From Alkalihalobacterium chitinilyticum (GTDB lineage Bacteria > Bacillota > Bacilli > Bacillales > Bacillaceae_F): DNA of 64,000 nt. Shown here one piece after another: positions 35,636-44,536 of the stretch. The position numbers were made by a program, and so were the translations under genes. The stretch is taken from assembly GCF_029028005.1 (NCBI RefSeq), contig NZ_JAOTPO010000003.1:1-64000 (forward strand), in the 5' to 3' direction. The notes under the pieces are model-generated. The model did no database searches and was not told where the DNA came from. It worked only from the letters and a program-made list of their open reading frames with translations. Positions within the stretch are counted from its first letter, which is position 1; the number at the start of each line of letters is the position of its first letter.

Positions 35636-36559
35636 TCATTTATTTTCTTGTGTTTCATCTCTCGTTCCATTTACTTTTTTAAAATAAAATTGTACAAGTT
35701 CAGGTATATAATCGTTCACACTTCTGAAGGTAAAGCCTAACTGTTCTGCCTTTTTAGAACATAGTGAATACGAGGCAGGTAAAGCATACGGCGACATTGT
35801 GTTCTCATTCTGTTCATCTGTATAAACAGCCTTAGTACCGACTATGTCTTCAATTTGTTTCATAAGGTCTCTAAAGCTTACATCATCAGGTGCCGAGCCG
35901 TTAATCGGACCTTCAAACGAACTGAGCCCTAATTCAAATAAAAAGTTAGCTGCTTCATCCGAAGTGATGAAATCAAGGATATTATCAAGGTTGGGAATAT
36001 GGAGAGGTTCTTCCTTAACTACTTTTTCGACATGAAACTTTAAGCGTTCTGTATAATCAGCTTCTCCAACAACAATCGGCAACCTGACTGCGACGACTGG
36101 AAAGCTTGCTTTTTGAAAATAAACGGCTTCAGCCACACGTTTGGCTTCCTGATATCCAAAGATACCTTTGTATTCTCTTCTTCCTTTCAGCTCAGAAGTA
36201 GAATACGTATACGGGTCAAAATCACCCTCAATTTTATTGACACCAAAATCATATACCGCCCCACTCGATGTGAAAACTAGTTTAGAAATCTTGCCATTCA
36301 AAGTATCACAAATATCTAATGCCTCTTGTGGCGAAAAACAGCTCTGATCATAGACGATATCAAATGATCGCTTAGATAGGGCCTCCTCTAATGTATTTTT
36401 ATCTTCACGATCAACGATTAAACGTTCCACACGGTCACCAAAGTCATCACTCGCCTGTCCCCGAGTTGCAATCGTTACAGCTACTCCTTCTTCTAATAAG
36501 CGTTCAACGAGCTTTTTCCCAAAAAACATCGTCCCACCTAATACTAGTGCTGTTTTCAT
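35636..36559 (-). CDS. NAD-dependent epimerase/dehydratase family protein
   Basis: A 307-residue extended short-chain dehydrogenase. It has an N-terminal NAD(P)-binding motif LVLGGTMFFGKKLVERLL (GGTxFxG form typical of the atypical SDR group related to mRNA-binding CSP41-like and isoflavone-reductase-like proteins). FTSSGAVYDFG gives the Ser region, and FGYQEAKRVAEA the YxxxK motif. It acts on an unknown, probably sugar-nucleotide-like, substrate. It lies 71 bases from the previous small gene on the same strand; the divergent acetyltransferase follows. Confidence 0.8.
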   Translation of the reverse strand: MKTALVLGGTMFFGKKLVERLLEEGVAVTIATRGQASDDFGDRVERLIVDREDKNTLEEALSKRSFDIVYDQSCFSPQEALDICDTLNGKISKLVFTSSGAVYDFGVNKIEGDFDPYTYSTSELKGRREYKGIFGYQEAKRVAEAVYFQKASFPVVAVRLPIVVGEADYTERLKFHVEKVVKEEPLHIPNLDNILDFITSDEAANFLFELGLSSFEGPINGSAPDDVSFRDLMKQIEDIVGTKAVYTDEQNENTMSPYALPASYSLCSKKAEQLGFTFRSVNDYIPELVQFYFKKVNGTRDETQENK

Positions 36560-36700
36560 TTTTTTCCCTACTTTCAGTCATTTTTTGTCTGTTCCTATTC
36601 TAGTATGTATACTTGCAAACAAATTGTTAATTTTAACTCACCCGAATCACTAGAATTATGATATCGTAAAATGAAATAGATAAGAAAAATGAAAGGGTGC

Positions 36701-37207
36701 ATGGTTGTGATTAAAACTGTAACAACTCGATTAGCTGCTGAAACAGACATAGAAGTATTAAGAATTATTTATAACCAAGGAATTGAAGATCGAATTGCTA
36801 CATTAGAAACCGAAACAAAAGACCATGCCTATATGCAAGACTGGTTTATCAACCACCAAGGGCGATATGGCGTCATTGTCGCAGAGACTGAAGGAATGAT
36901 TGCCGGGTGGGCTTCTCTTAATCAATATTCCCCTCGCGCCGCTTATGATGGAGTAGCTAGTTTATCGATATACATCGACAGAGATTTTCGTGGAAAAGGC
37001 GTTGGCAGCCACCTCTTGCAAGCGATTGAACAGTTCGCGAGACAAAATGATTTTTATAAAATTGTTCTCTTTACATTTCCTCATAATGGGATGGCACAAT
37101 CTCTTTATCGTAAAAATGGTTATCGCGAAGTAGGTATCTTCCACAACCAGGGCAAATTGGACGGAAAATTTATTGATATTATGGCAATGGAAAAATGCTT
37201 CGTATAA
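36701..37207 (+). CDS. GNAT N-acetyltransferase, phosphinothricin-acetyltransferase-like
   Basis: A 168-residue acetyltransferase. The family layout is seen in RLAAETDIEVLRIIYNQGIE, then ETKDHAYMQDWF, the acetyl-CoA loop DFRGKGVGSHLLQAI and YRKNGYREVGIFHNQGKLDG. This resembles Pat/ArsN1-type enzymes that acetylate amino-acid analogues such as phosphinothricin; the natural substrate cannot be assigned. The start is ambiguous between the ATG at 36701 and a GTG six bases later, both behind GAAAGGG. Its own terminator follows. Confidence 0.85.
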   Translation: MVVIKTVTTRLAAETDIEVLRIIYNQGIEDRIATLETETKDHAYMQDWFINHQGRYGVIVAETEGMIAGWASLNQYSPRAAYDGVASLSIYIDRDFRGKGVGSHLLQAIEQFARQNDFYKIVLFTFPHNGMAQSLYRKNGYREVGIFHNQGKLDGKFIDIMAMEKCFV

Positions 37208-37214
37208 TATAGCT

Positions 37215-37243
37215 AAAACGGCACTCAGAGAAGTGCCGTTTTT
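37215..37243 (+). terminator. Terminator between the acetyltransferase and mutT genes
   Basis: AAAACGGCACT / AGTGCCGTTTT hairpin with a 6-base loop and a T-run; it lies between convergent genes. Confidence 0.9.
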
Positions 37244-37265
37244 ATGGTTATAACCATCAATATCA

Positions 37266-37661
37266 CTAGAGCATCTTTTGCTGTAACCGGTCAACTGTCG
37301 GAATATCAGCTGGCGCCCAGTTTAATTGATGAAGGTTTTCTATAGGCACCCACCTTAACTCCGCGTGTTCTATCGGTTCAGGCGTACCCTCAATAATTTT
37401 TGCTAAGTAAGTGTGTAAATGAACGATCACGGAGTCGGTTTGATGATGGGTATCCGTAATCTTTTCTACTACTTCAATCTGAGAACCCAGTTCTTCATCA
37501 ATTTCTCGAATTAACGCATCTTCCATGTTCTCGCCCTTTTCTATTTTCCCGCCTGGAAACTCCCAATAATTCGCCATCGACATCGTTTCAGACCGTAATG
37601 CACAAAGAATATGATTGTTTTCATTGATCATAACGGCTCCGACTACTTCAATCGTTTTCAA
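37266..37661 (-). CDS. NUDIX hydrolase, MutT-like 8-oxo-dGTP diphosphatase
   Basis: A 131-residue NUDIX hydrolase. The box G-x5-E-x7-REUxEExGU is intact in GGKIEKGENMEDALIREIDEELG's core (GKIEKGE ... REIDEELG). WEFPGGK upstream is typical for MutT-type enzymes that remove oxidised nucleotides from the pool. It follows the Aas-like gene by 6 bases on the minus strand and is probably co-transcribed with it. Confidence 0.85.
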   Translation of the reverse strand: MKTIEVVGAVMINENNHILCALRSETMSMANYWEFPGGKIEKGENMEDALIREIDEELGSQIEVVEKITDTHHQTDSVIVHLHTYLAKIIEGTPEPIEHAELRWVPIENLHQLNWAPADIPTVDRLQQKML

Positions 37662-37667
37662 TTAAAA

Positions 37668-39737
37668 TCACTCACTTTTAGCTATTTTTTCCAGTGTGAC
37701 ATAATCTGTTTTCCCGCTTCCCAAAAGTGGAATTTCTTCAACTTGCTTTACTTCAGCTGGAATTAATAGAGCCGAATATTTATTAGCTTTGACATACCGC
37801 TTTAGTTCACGCATATTAAAATCTTCTTTATTCGTAAACAATACGATCTTTTCACCTTTTCGCTTATCTGGAATACTGACAGCAGCAAACCCGATATCAT
37901 CGAAACATTGGGCCACAATTTCTTCGACGAGATTTAATGAAACCATCTCACCACCGATTTTTGCAAATCGTTTCAATCGAGATTTGATCGTTATGTAGCC
38001 GTAATCATCGATTTCAACAACATCTCCCGTATCATACCAATCATTCAGCGGCACAAACCCTTTTCCGTGAATTAAATATCCTTTCATTAAGTTCGGTCCT
38101 TTGATTAACAAGCTTCCACCATTTTCGATCCCTTCCACCTTTTGGAGTTTGTATTGAACACCAGGGATCATTTTTCCTACAGACTGTTCTTTTGCATGCA
38201 TTGGCGTATTTACTGCTAATAAAGGTGAAGCTTCTGTTGCACCGTAACCTTCTAATATCCGAATTCCAAATTTTTGTTGAAACAACTCTTTAATTTCTTC
38301 CTTAACACTTTCCGCTCCAGCAATGACATAGCGAACGGTGTGAAAATCAAATGGATGACCATTTTTACCATAACCATTTAAAAACGTTGGTGTACTTAAA
38401 ATAATTGTAATGTCTTCATTATAAAGAAGTTCCGGAATGACCTTATATTGAATTGGTGATGGATGTATGACAACAGGAATACCTGATAATAACGGTAAGA
38501 ATGTTCCAATTGATAACCCAAAACTATGAAACATCGGTAGCGGGTTTAACATTCGATCCCCGGTATGTAAATCGATTACAGATAAAGCTTGGTGTATGTT
38601 TGCATAAATATTGTCGTGGGTTAAAATAACACCTTTTGGCTTATTCTCACTACCAGAAGTAAATAATATAACCTCATTTTTAGCATGCGCAGAACGCTGT
38701 GAACTTGCGTGATTTTTTAAGCCGACAATTTTATCTTTTGAATTCAAGCTTTCTTTTACATCTTCAAGATAAATGATTGACAGGCCATGGTTCTTAAATA
38801 CATCAATGATCTCATCTAATTCTGCTTTTTCAATAAATACTTTTGAAGTTAAGATCGTTTTTACACTTGCTGTTTCACAACAATCAATCAAGGTTGAATG
38901 CCCCATCGTAAAGTTTAATACCGCTGGTGTTATACCGATTTTAAATAAAGAGAACAAGCAAACAGCTTGCCCAATAGAGGAAGGCAAGAATACCCCGACT
39001 CTTTCTTCGTCTAAGATCGTTTCTAACTTTGAGCTTAACACTTGAACTCCTAGTAAAAACTTTTTGTACGTTAGTGCATTTGTAGGATCCTTAATAATAA
39101 TTTTGTTTGGATCATGTACCTTAGATGCTTCAAGAAGTTCGTTAAATAAATTGACATTATATTTGTACATTGATTTTGCATAGAGGTCCGTCATCTTTTG
39201 GTAAATAATAGATGTTGCCAGTTGCTTTTCATTCACACCAGGCTTCTTCTCAATATTAATTTGAAAAGGTTCTCCTATATGTATCGATGCATCTTTTTCT
39301 GAAAATGGATTTAACGATGTGAAATTTATCAAGGCGTTCTTGGTGTCATTCGTTTGAATGATAACCGGGTAAATCGTCGCTTCAGTGCGATTAGCAATAA
39401 ATGCAATTTCTTCATAGATCTTCATGATATTACCCGTTCGTGAAATTCTGATCTCTGGAAATACAAGTACAGGCTCTTCTGACTCTATGATCGAGATTGC
39501 TTTTTTTAACACATCAGGCGTAATCTCTTCAAAGTATGTAACTTTTCGTCCGACCAAGTTCTTTTCATTCAGTTCATACTCTTCTTTATTAAAAATAAAA
39601 AAATGTACATGTAACGGAAGTTCCCGATGCAAATAAACTAAATCATTTTTGGAAACATGGTTTGACATGTATATGACTCGATTTGTTTTTGGTTTCTCTA
39701 TCTTTTTTTCTGTTTTCTTTTTAAATAATCCAAACAA
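37668..39737 (-). CDS. Aas-like fusion: acyltransferase-related N-terminus plus acyl-ACP/CoA synthetase
   Basis: A 689-residue fusion. Residues about 15-180 resemble a PlsC-type acyltransferase: NHVSKND contains the HX4D motif and LVFPEIRISRTG stands where FPEGTRS is usual. Residues about 210-685 are an AMP-binding adenylation domain with FTSGSENKPKGVILTHDN, ILEGYGATEASP, DWYDTGDVV and the C-terminal SGKTDY lysine. Together this fits Aas (lysophospholipid acyltransferase/acyl-ACP synthetase), which re-acylates membrane lysolipids. Both halves sit in one frame. The absence of the membrane-carrier part of enterobacterial Aas is normal outside Proteobacteria. Confidence 0.8.
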   Translation of the reverse strand: MFGLFKKKTEKKIEKPKTNRVIYMSNHVSKNDLVYLHRELPLHVHFFIFNKEEYELNEKNLVGRKVTYFEEITPDVLKKAISIIESEEPVLVFPEIRISRTGNIMKIYEEIAFIANRTEATIYPVIIQTNDTKNALINFTSLNPFSEKDASIHIGEPFQINIEKKPGVNEKQLATSIIYQKMTDLYAKSMYKYNVNLFNELLEASKVHDPNKIIIKDPTNALTYKKFLLGVQVLSSKLETILDEERVGVFLPSSIGQAVCLFSLFKIGITPAVLNFTMGHSTLIDCCETASVKTILTSKVFIEKAELDEIIDVFKNHGLSIIYLEDVKESLNSKDKIVGLKNHASSQRSAHAKNEVILFTSGSENKPKGVILTHDNIYANIHQALSVIDLHTGDRMLNPLPMFHSFGLSIGTFLPLLSGIPVVIHPSPIQYKVIPELLYNEDITIILSTPTFLNGYGKNGHPFDFHTVRYVIAGAESVKEEIKELFQQKFGIRILEGYGATEASPLLAVNTPMHAKEQSVGKMIPGVQYKLQKVEGIENGGSLLIKGPNLMKGYLIHGKGFVPLNDWYDTGDVVEIDDYGYITIKSRLKRFAKIGGEMVSLNLVEEIVAQCFDDIGFAAVSIPDKRKGEKIVLFTNKEDFNMRELKRYVKANKYSALLIPAEVKQVEEIPLLGSGKTDYVTLEKIAKSE

Positions 39738-40076
39738 TGGAAGTCCTCCAGTCTTGTCTACCCTTATACAAAGTTTTAATTATATCCATTATAGTATTTT
39801 ACAGGTAAATTGAAAAATGTCACACTGTTTAAACTAATAAAAAGTAACGTTTTACTGAATTTTCTTTCTCCCATACTTCATCTGTCCATTTCAATGTTTT
39901 CAATATTCACAATCACTAAAGCTGTAAATTACTTTAATTAACCAAGGAGAAGGCATCAGGTTCTACTACTTCCATACGTAAAAGTGCAGCGCAGTAATTA
40001 TTTAGAATTATTAAGAAATCGGTAGAAAAGGTACCCCACGTCACGTGAAATACCTTTAAAATTATTTATATTGAGG
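39738..40076. other. Intergenic stretch without recognised gene
   Basis: The gap from the Aas-like gene to the small gene at 40159 is AT-rich. Apart from the palindrome at 40077-40117, no ORF with a ribosome binding site was seen. The stretch around 40027-40058 is a weak imperfect inverted repeat (GGTACC...). Confidence 0.5.
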
Positions 40077-40117
40077 CAGTGGTACCTGACACCTTTTTGG
40101 GGTGTCAGGTACCACTG
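40077..40117. repeat. 41-bp perfect hairpin, variant of the dispersed palindrome
   Basis: CAGTGGTACCTGACACC and its exact complement flank TTTTTGG. The core differs from the other copies (CCTGACACC for CCAGGCACC), but the position, downstream of a small minus-strand gene, and arm length are alike. Confidence 0.85.
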
Positions 40118-40158
40118 TTAATTTAAATCGTTAAAGCGTAAAAGTGTAGAAGGTAGCA

Positions 40159-40398
40159 TTACATAAACGCATTGTTATTTTTCTCGTTAATATATAGGAA
40201 AAGTGAAAAATACGTTTTAAGTTCTTTGATTGACAAGTAATCATAGTCTTCAAATGAAAAGTAACTAAAGAAAGACTCCAGCGCTTCTTCTTCCACGCTC
40301 ATCAAAATAGATTCTTGCAGGATATAGCTGCGAATTTGTTCAAATAACTGGCCGTAACCGTAAAGTTTAAACACGTCACCAACTTGCTCATCTTCCAT
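40159..40398 (-). CDS. Small acidic protein, unknown function
   Basis: A 79-residue acidic protein rich in Phe/Tyr/Glu (EEEALESFFSYFSFEDYDYL), without signal or clear membrane segment. Three successive ATG codons follow GGAGGG; the third (40398) has the best spacing. It is divergent from ypiB. No family is recognised. Confidence 0.6.
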   Translation of the reverse strand: MEDEQVGDVFKLYGYGQLFEQIRSYILQESILMSVEEEALESFFSYFSFEDYDYLSIKELKTYFSLFLYINEKNNNAFM

Positions 40399-40532
40399 CA
40401 TCATCCCTCCACTACTAGTATGGTATGAAGGCTAACTAAATAAACGTGTCACAAAATCTAACAATCATGTAGTCTTAATTCTAAATTCTTGAGTAAAATT
40501 AAATGATCAAAGTTTTATCAAGGGGTTTTTTT

Positions 40533-41075
40533 ATGAGCAAATGGGTTTCTGCACACGAAAAGAAAGCGTTCTTAATGTGGTTTATTGAAAACCATCGATT
40601 AAAAAAAGCGGATGCCAGACGGCTGTTAGAAGTTTTAATAAAAAACTTTCATATCTTAGACCATGTCCATTTCACAGACGAGTTAAAAACCAATCGAAAA
40701 ACCGTTGTCATTTCCAGCATCAACTCAGATGAAATGGGATTTAAATATTATCAATCAGGACGAGTTTATGAAGAGGTTGCCGTTGCTTACAATGACATCA
40801 CTACCAATCCAACGGAACCCGTTTATCTTTTATTACATTTTTACGGTAAACTAAACAACCAGCGATACTTACACCTGATTGAGAACAAAATGATCGACAA
40901 TATCAGGCGTTATGAATACTATGAAAAAGTCACGAAAGAAGCCGAACGAGTGATTGGGCAATCCCTCCATGAAAATAAAAAAGAAATATTACTGCGTCAA
41001 ATCGATAAAGCTTTAGATGAGAAAGATGAAGAGCTCTTTCAACAGCTCGTAAAGCAACTACAAAACTATAATTAA
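40533..41075 (+). CDS. ypiB: YpiB family protein (UPF0302)
   Basis: A 180-residue protein matching the UPF0302/YpiB family: WVSAHEKKAFLMWFIENHRLKKADARRLLEV near the start, ELKTNRKTVVIS, and a C-terminal helix DKALDEKDEELFQQLVKQL. It is common in Firmicutes and is of unknown function; in B. subtilis the gene lies close to the qcrABC genes. The start is the ATG at 40533, with AAGGGG 7 bases upstream; the longer open frame is not supported. Confidence 0.85.
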   Translation: MSKWVSAHEKKAFLMWFIENHRLKKADARRLLEVLIKNFHILDHVHFTDELKTNRKTVVISSINSDEMGFKYYQSGRVYEEVAVAYNDITTNPTEPVYLLLHFYGKLNNQRYLHLIENKMIDNIRRYEYYEKVTKEAERVIGQSLHENKKEILLRQIDKALDEKDEELFQQLVKQLQNYN

Positions 41076-41209
41076 GTCCTCTGAATTATAGTCTTAGTTC
41101 TCTCTTGCCTTCATATGATGAAATAGAAATCACGAATCAAAAGGCTTCCTTTATCTCTCTTTAGGAAGGATTCGTTATACGCAGCAAAGGGATAAGGAGG
41201 CATTAGAAT

Positions 41210-42040
41210 GTGACCTGGTATGAGATATTCCTCTTCCTGAAATTGGTTTTAGCAGTCTATCTCATTCTTTTTATTCACAAATGGGGACATTACTGCTTTG
41301 CCCGTTTCACTGGTTTAAAAATCACTAATTTCAACGTAGGGCGTGGACCCATCATATATCATACCGTTAAAAACCATTGCAAATGGTCTTTTCAGTTGTT
41401 CCCCGTAAGCGGAAAAGTGTCGGTTCACCCCATACAATTCCAACGATCCCACATAAGTATTAAGGTAGGGTATATTCTTTCGGGTTCACTAGCCAATCTA
41501 ATGCTTTATGTACTATGTTATGGTTACTTCAGTTTTCAGCAGACCGGTGCATTTTTGGGAGGCATCGTCCAGGCAATAAGAGGGATTTATCATCTATTAT
41601 TACTTATACCTTCTATAAAAATATCTACGATCTACTCACCAGAGCGCGACTTAATCGGCCAGCTTGAATTATATACTTCTTTAGCGCAACTAATGAACAG
41701 TACTGTACTCGGTTTAGCACTTCTAAGTTTACTATATGCGATGATTAACCTGCTCCCCATCCCTGGCCTTGACGGCGGACGGTTGGTTTTACTTTTCCTT
41801 GAAGAGATCGGAACTCAGCTCGGTTTAAAAGAAAGTTTTTTACAGAAGAGTATGAAAGCTTGTCTTATAACAGGAACCTTTTTTCTTTTTTCACCATTCA
41901 TTATTAATAACATCTGGTCGATAAGTCTGGAGCTTGGGCTGCCATTTATAGAAATCATCCTTTGGATCATGCTGCTTATAAGTATCTTTATGAATATCCA
42001 TATTTTTTTAGAAAAACAAGAAGTTTTAAGAAAGCGCTAA
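41210..42040 (+). CDS. M50 (site-2 protease) homologue with a Lys in place of the catalytic Glu
   Basis: A 276-residue polytopic membrane protein of the M50 intramembrane metalloprotease family. The zinc motif HExxH should lie at residues 23-27 but reads HKWGH; the surrounding IHKWGHYCFARFTGLKITNF is otherwise family-like, and the second motif LLPIPGLDGGRL (Asp188) is intact. No PDZ domain is present, so it is shorter than RasP. The change is one base, GAA to AAA. As it stands the protein should lack peptidase chemistry. The start is a GTG at 41210, with AAGGAGG 9 bases before it (the overlapping ATG is followed by a stop). A strong terminator follows. Confidence 0.75.
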   Translation: MTWYEIFLFLKLVLAVYLILFIHKWGHYCFARFTGLKITNFNVGRGPIIYHTVKNHCKWSFQLFPVSGKVSVHPIQFQRSHISIKVGYILSGSLANLMLYVLCYGYFSFQQTGAFLGGIVQAIRGIYHLLLLIPSIKISTIYSPERDLIGQLELYTSLAQLMNSTVLGLALLSLLYAMINLLPIPGLDGGRLVLLFLEEIGTQLGLKESFLQKSMKACLITGTFFLFSPFIINNIWSISLELGLPFIEIILWIMLLISIFMNIHIFLEKQEVLRKR

Positions 42041-42045
42041 AAAAA

Positions 42046-42088
42046 ACATAAAAATAGGAGAGCGACAATCGCCCTCCTATTTTTATGT
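42046..42088 (+). terminator. Terminator of the M50-like gene
   Basis: ACATAAAAATAGGAGAGCG pairs with CGCCCTCCTATTTTTATG (one bulge) around a 5-base loop. Confidence 0.9.
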
Positions 42089-42144
42089 TGTCATGTTCCT
42101 TCTGCTTAGCCCTTAGCCTAGAATATTCAATCCTGCAGTTTTAT

Positions 42145-42169
42145 AAAAAAAGCAGACTTTTTGGAGTCT
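42145..42169 (-). terminator. Terminator after the 41-residue gene
   Basis: On the minus strand AGACT(CCAAAA)AGTCT followed by a run of seven T, beginning right after the stop codon. Confidence 0.65.
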
Positions 42170-42294
42170 CACTCTGTTTTGGATGGCTCGACATTCCAAT
42201 AATAAACCTTTGGAAAATGAATGTATGTTAAGTAATCTTGCACTAATGAAATCCCGACAAACGATAGCATTTGCAGGTCAATCCCTTTTATCAT
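42169..42294 (-). CDS. 41-residue small protein, unknown
   Basis: A short ORF with a strong ribosome binding site (GAGGAGGGGGGA, 5 bases before ATG) and a terminator directly after it. The product starts MIKGIDLQMLSFVGISLVQD and continues with YLTYIHFPKVYYWNVEPSKTE. It is aromatic-rich and has no clear membrane helix. It is divergent from the CobW-type GTPase gene. No family is recognised. Confidence 0.55.
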   Translation of the reverse strand: MIKGIDLQMLSFVGISLVQDYLTYIHFPKVYYWNVEPSKTE

Positions 42295-42407
42295 GCTGAT
42301 CCCCCCTCCTCATATGTTTATGGGATTTACAGTTTGTCTCAATACATCTAAAGACCAGCTAGTGTATAATAAAATGAAAATCCACTTGAATGAATGAGGA
42401 GCCATAA

Positions 42408-43316
42408 ATGAAACAAACAGAAATTTACATCCTTTCGGGGTTTTTAGGTAGCGGAAAGACCACTCTATTGAGAAAGTTATTACAGCACGAAAAAGAAACC
42501 GCCAGAAACGTCGGTGTGGTGATGAATGAAATTGGAAAGGTTTCAATTGATAGTACTGCTGTATCAGAGGATTTACCATTGAGAGAATTACTTGATGGAT
42601 GTGTTTGCTGTACAATTATTGACCAATTTGAAGATCAGTTAGCCCAATTACTTGAGGAACACCAACTCGATGCCATATATATAGAAACAACAGGAGCTGC
42701 TCACCCATTAGAAGTATTTGATGCATGCATGTCTCCATCGGTCGCAGCTAAAATTCAAATGAAAGGGATCATCACGGTCGTTGATCTCCGACTTTGGATG
42801 CAGCGTCATTCACTTGACCCCAATGTAGAGCACCTAATCATTGAACAAGTAAAGCATGCCGATTTATTACTATTAAATAAAAGTGATCTGCTGCTTCAAG
42901 AGAGTGATCAAGGGTCTGTTCTATATTCAATTCAGGGTTTGAACTCTAAGGCACTAGCGATACTCACATCAAATGCGGATATTAACCCAGCAATGGTAAC
43001 TGGCCTCTCATTAAATGAGAAAGACGAAAAGTCTTCAGTAACTATCGATAAATTAGCATTACAAACATATGTCCATACGTTCAATTACCCTGTTCATCAC
43101 GAGCGGTTTGAACATTTTATCTCCACACTACCGGCATCCACCTATCGGGTGAAAGGCTTTATTCGCTTTAAGGAGTCCAACTTACTATATTCGTTTCAAT
43201 ATACAAATGGACAACCCATTCTCTTGCCCGACCTGTCCGACCACCCGACAACGATTGTGTTTATCGGTTCACACTTAAACAAAGAAGATTTAAAGGAAGC
43301 ATTAGATTTACTATAA
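42408..43316 (+). CDS. CobW/COG0523 family GTPase (metal chaperone)
   Basis: A 302-residue G3E GTPase. Walker A is LSGFLGSGKTTLL, the metal-binding CxCC motif is DGCVCCTI (residues 64-71), Walker B-like YIETTGAAHP, and the guanine motif NKSD. A CobW C-terminal domain covers about residues 223-300. Such proteins deliver zinc or another metal to client proteins. The size matches YjiA/ZagA-like members. No His-rich metal-storage stretch is present. It is monocistronic and followed by a nested terminator hairpin. Confidence 0.85.
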   Translation: MKQTEIYILSGFLGSGKTTLLRKLLQHEKETARNVGVVMNEIGKVSIDSTAVSEDLPLRELLDGCVCCTIIDQFEDQLAQLLEEHQLDAIYIETTGAAHPLEVFDACMSPSVAAKIQMKGIITVVDLRLWMQRHSLDPNVEHLIIEQVKHADLLLLNKSDLLLQESDQGSVLYSIQGLNSKALAILTSNADINPAMVTGLSLNEKDEKSSVTIDKLALQTYVHTFNYPVHHERFEHFISTLPASTYRVKGFIRFKESNLLYSFQYTNGQPILLPDLSDHPTTIVFIGSHLNKEDLKEALDLL

Positions 43317-43404
43317 AAAAGACTGACTCCCTTGACCTCAAACCTCTTTTAGCGTTAGATCACATAATAACGCCTGAAAAGGAGAGCGACGGAGTCAGTC
43401 TTTT
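43317..43404. terminator. Nested stem-loop terminator between convergent genes
   Basis: Outer arms AAAAGACTGACTCC and GGAGTCAGTCTTTT (14 bp, perfect) enclose an inner stem (CCTCTTTTAGCGTTA with TAACGCCTGAAAAGGAG, imperfect). The structure is 88 bases long, an unusual size for a simple terminator. Confidence 0.8.
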
Positions 43405-43443
43405 ACACGGATTCGTATACCTAGTATCGATAAGTTCTACTAG

Positions 43444-43647
43444 TTAAACTTCTTGAAAATAATCTTTGTAGTAGCCGCCAACTTTACCTGTGTTGTCGAC
43501 AACAAAATAAAACTCTTCTGTTTCATTTTTTACATCGTACACTTTATCAGCAGTTAATGCACGGTCAACCATATATTTTTTTGCATTTGTATGTACGCAT
43601 TTTACTTTTTTGATCGTTTGACTCTCACTCCATGTTTGATGGATCAT
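43444..43647 (-). CDS. DUF6501 family small protein
   Basis: A 67-residue soluble protein whose pattern IKKVKCVHTNAKKYMVDRAL, NETEEFYFVVDNTGKVGG and YYKDYFQ fits the DUF6501 family known from Bacillus. A ribosome binding site (AAGGAGG) precedes the ATG. Function unknown. Confidence 0.75.
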   Translation of the reverse strand: MIHQTWSESQTIKKVKCVHTNAKKYMVDRALTADKVYDVKNETEEFYFVVDNTGKVGGYYKDYFQEV

Positions 43648-43733
43648 GACTTTTACCTCCTTTTAGTACGTATAAACCTTATCATATCAAAAAAAGGCAA
43701 AAGATAGAATAACCGCAAATCATCTCAAAGCAT

Positions 43734-44321
43734 TTATCTTGTAAATTCCCGATTTAAATCAATCGCCATTCCACTCCAAACATAACATTCTGGTCCTTCT
43801 TCAGATGTAATAAAGTTTCCGTTTTGCGTAAGAGTCATTACACATCCATATTCGTCTTCAACAGACTTTGCGACATTACCATTCTTAATCGCATATGCCC
43901 CTTCAATTTCACCGACATGCGTATAAGCTACATGAATATCAAAGTTAAAGCCCTCATCAGTTTCGTCATAAATATGTAAGTATCCACCTACATCTGGGTG
44001 ATCATTAATCTCCCACTGTCCTTCCCAAGTCAACTCTTCTTTTTGAATGTCAGTGTGCGGTACATTGTCTTCTATGGCCTCTGATTTTGTCTCTTCATCC
44101 ATCATTTGTTCTCGCAACTCATTTTCAAGCTCTTCTTTTAACTCTTTACGCAATTCTTCTTTTAACTCATCTTTTAGATCACTTAACATTTCATCTGCTG
44201 TTAGTTCATCAATAACATCTTTTTCATCTACACTATTTCCTGTTACGGATTCACCGGTACCACAAGCCGATACAATAAATATAAAGCTAAACACCAGGAT
44301 TAACGATTTATTGGTAGTCAC
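43734..44321 (-). CDS. Lipoprotein with charged coiled-coil stalk, unknown function
   Basis: A 195-residue lipoprotein: signal with lipobox IVSACG, then a highly charged Lys/Glu coiled coil (about residues 45-85, with ELKEELRKELKEELENELRE) acting as a stalk. A small beta-rich C-terminal domain follows (DHPDVGGYLHIYDETDE, with Cys159 and Cys177 that could form a disulfide). It is exposed at the cell surface. No family is recognised. Confidence 0.75.
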   Translation of the reverse strand: MTTNKSLILVFSFIFIVSACGTGESVTGNSVDEKDVIDELTADEMLSDLKDELKEELRKELKEELENELREQMMDEETKSEAIEDNVPHTDIQKEELTWEGQWEINDHPDVGGYLHIYDETDEGFNFDIHVAYTHVGEIEGAYAIKNGNVAKSVEDEYGCVMTLTQNGNFITSEEGPECYVWSGMAIDLNREFTR

Positions 44322-44441
44322 ACCAAAACACTCCCTTTTTCCTATAACTTATAAAAATTATACCTGCTTTATCAGGAGATTAGTATTATTTATTTAACTA
44401 AAAATAACACCTGTAGTATGATGAGCTATCACTTAATTACA

Positions 44442-44480
44442 AAAAAGGTTAGGGTTTCTTGTATTTCCCCCAACCTTTTT
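44442..44480. terminator. Stem-loop between the lipoprotein gene and the tandem repeats
   Basis: AAAAAGGTTaGGG pairs with CCCcAACCTTTTT around an 11-12 base loop. Positioned about 120 bases upstream of the lipoprotein start on the minus strand. Confidence 0.65.
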
Positions 44481-44536
44481 AAATTGAATGTTTATTGCGC
44501 TTATTTAAATGAAACCCTCGTCCGTACGTTATTCAT

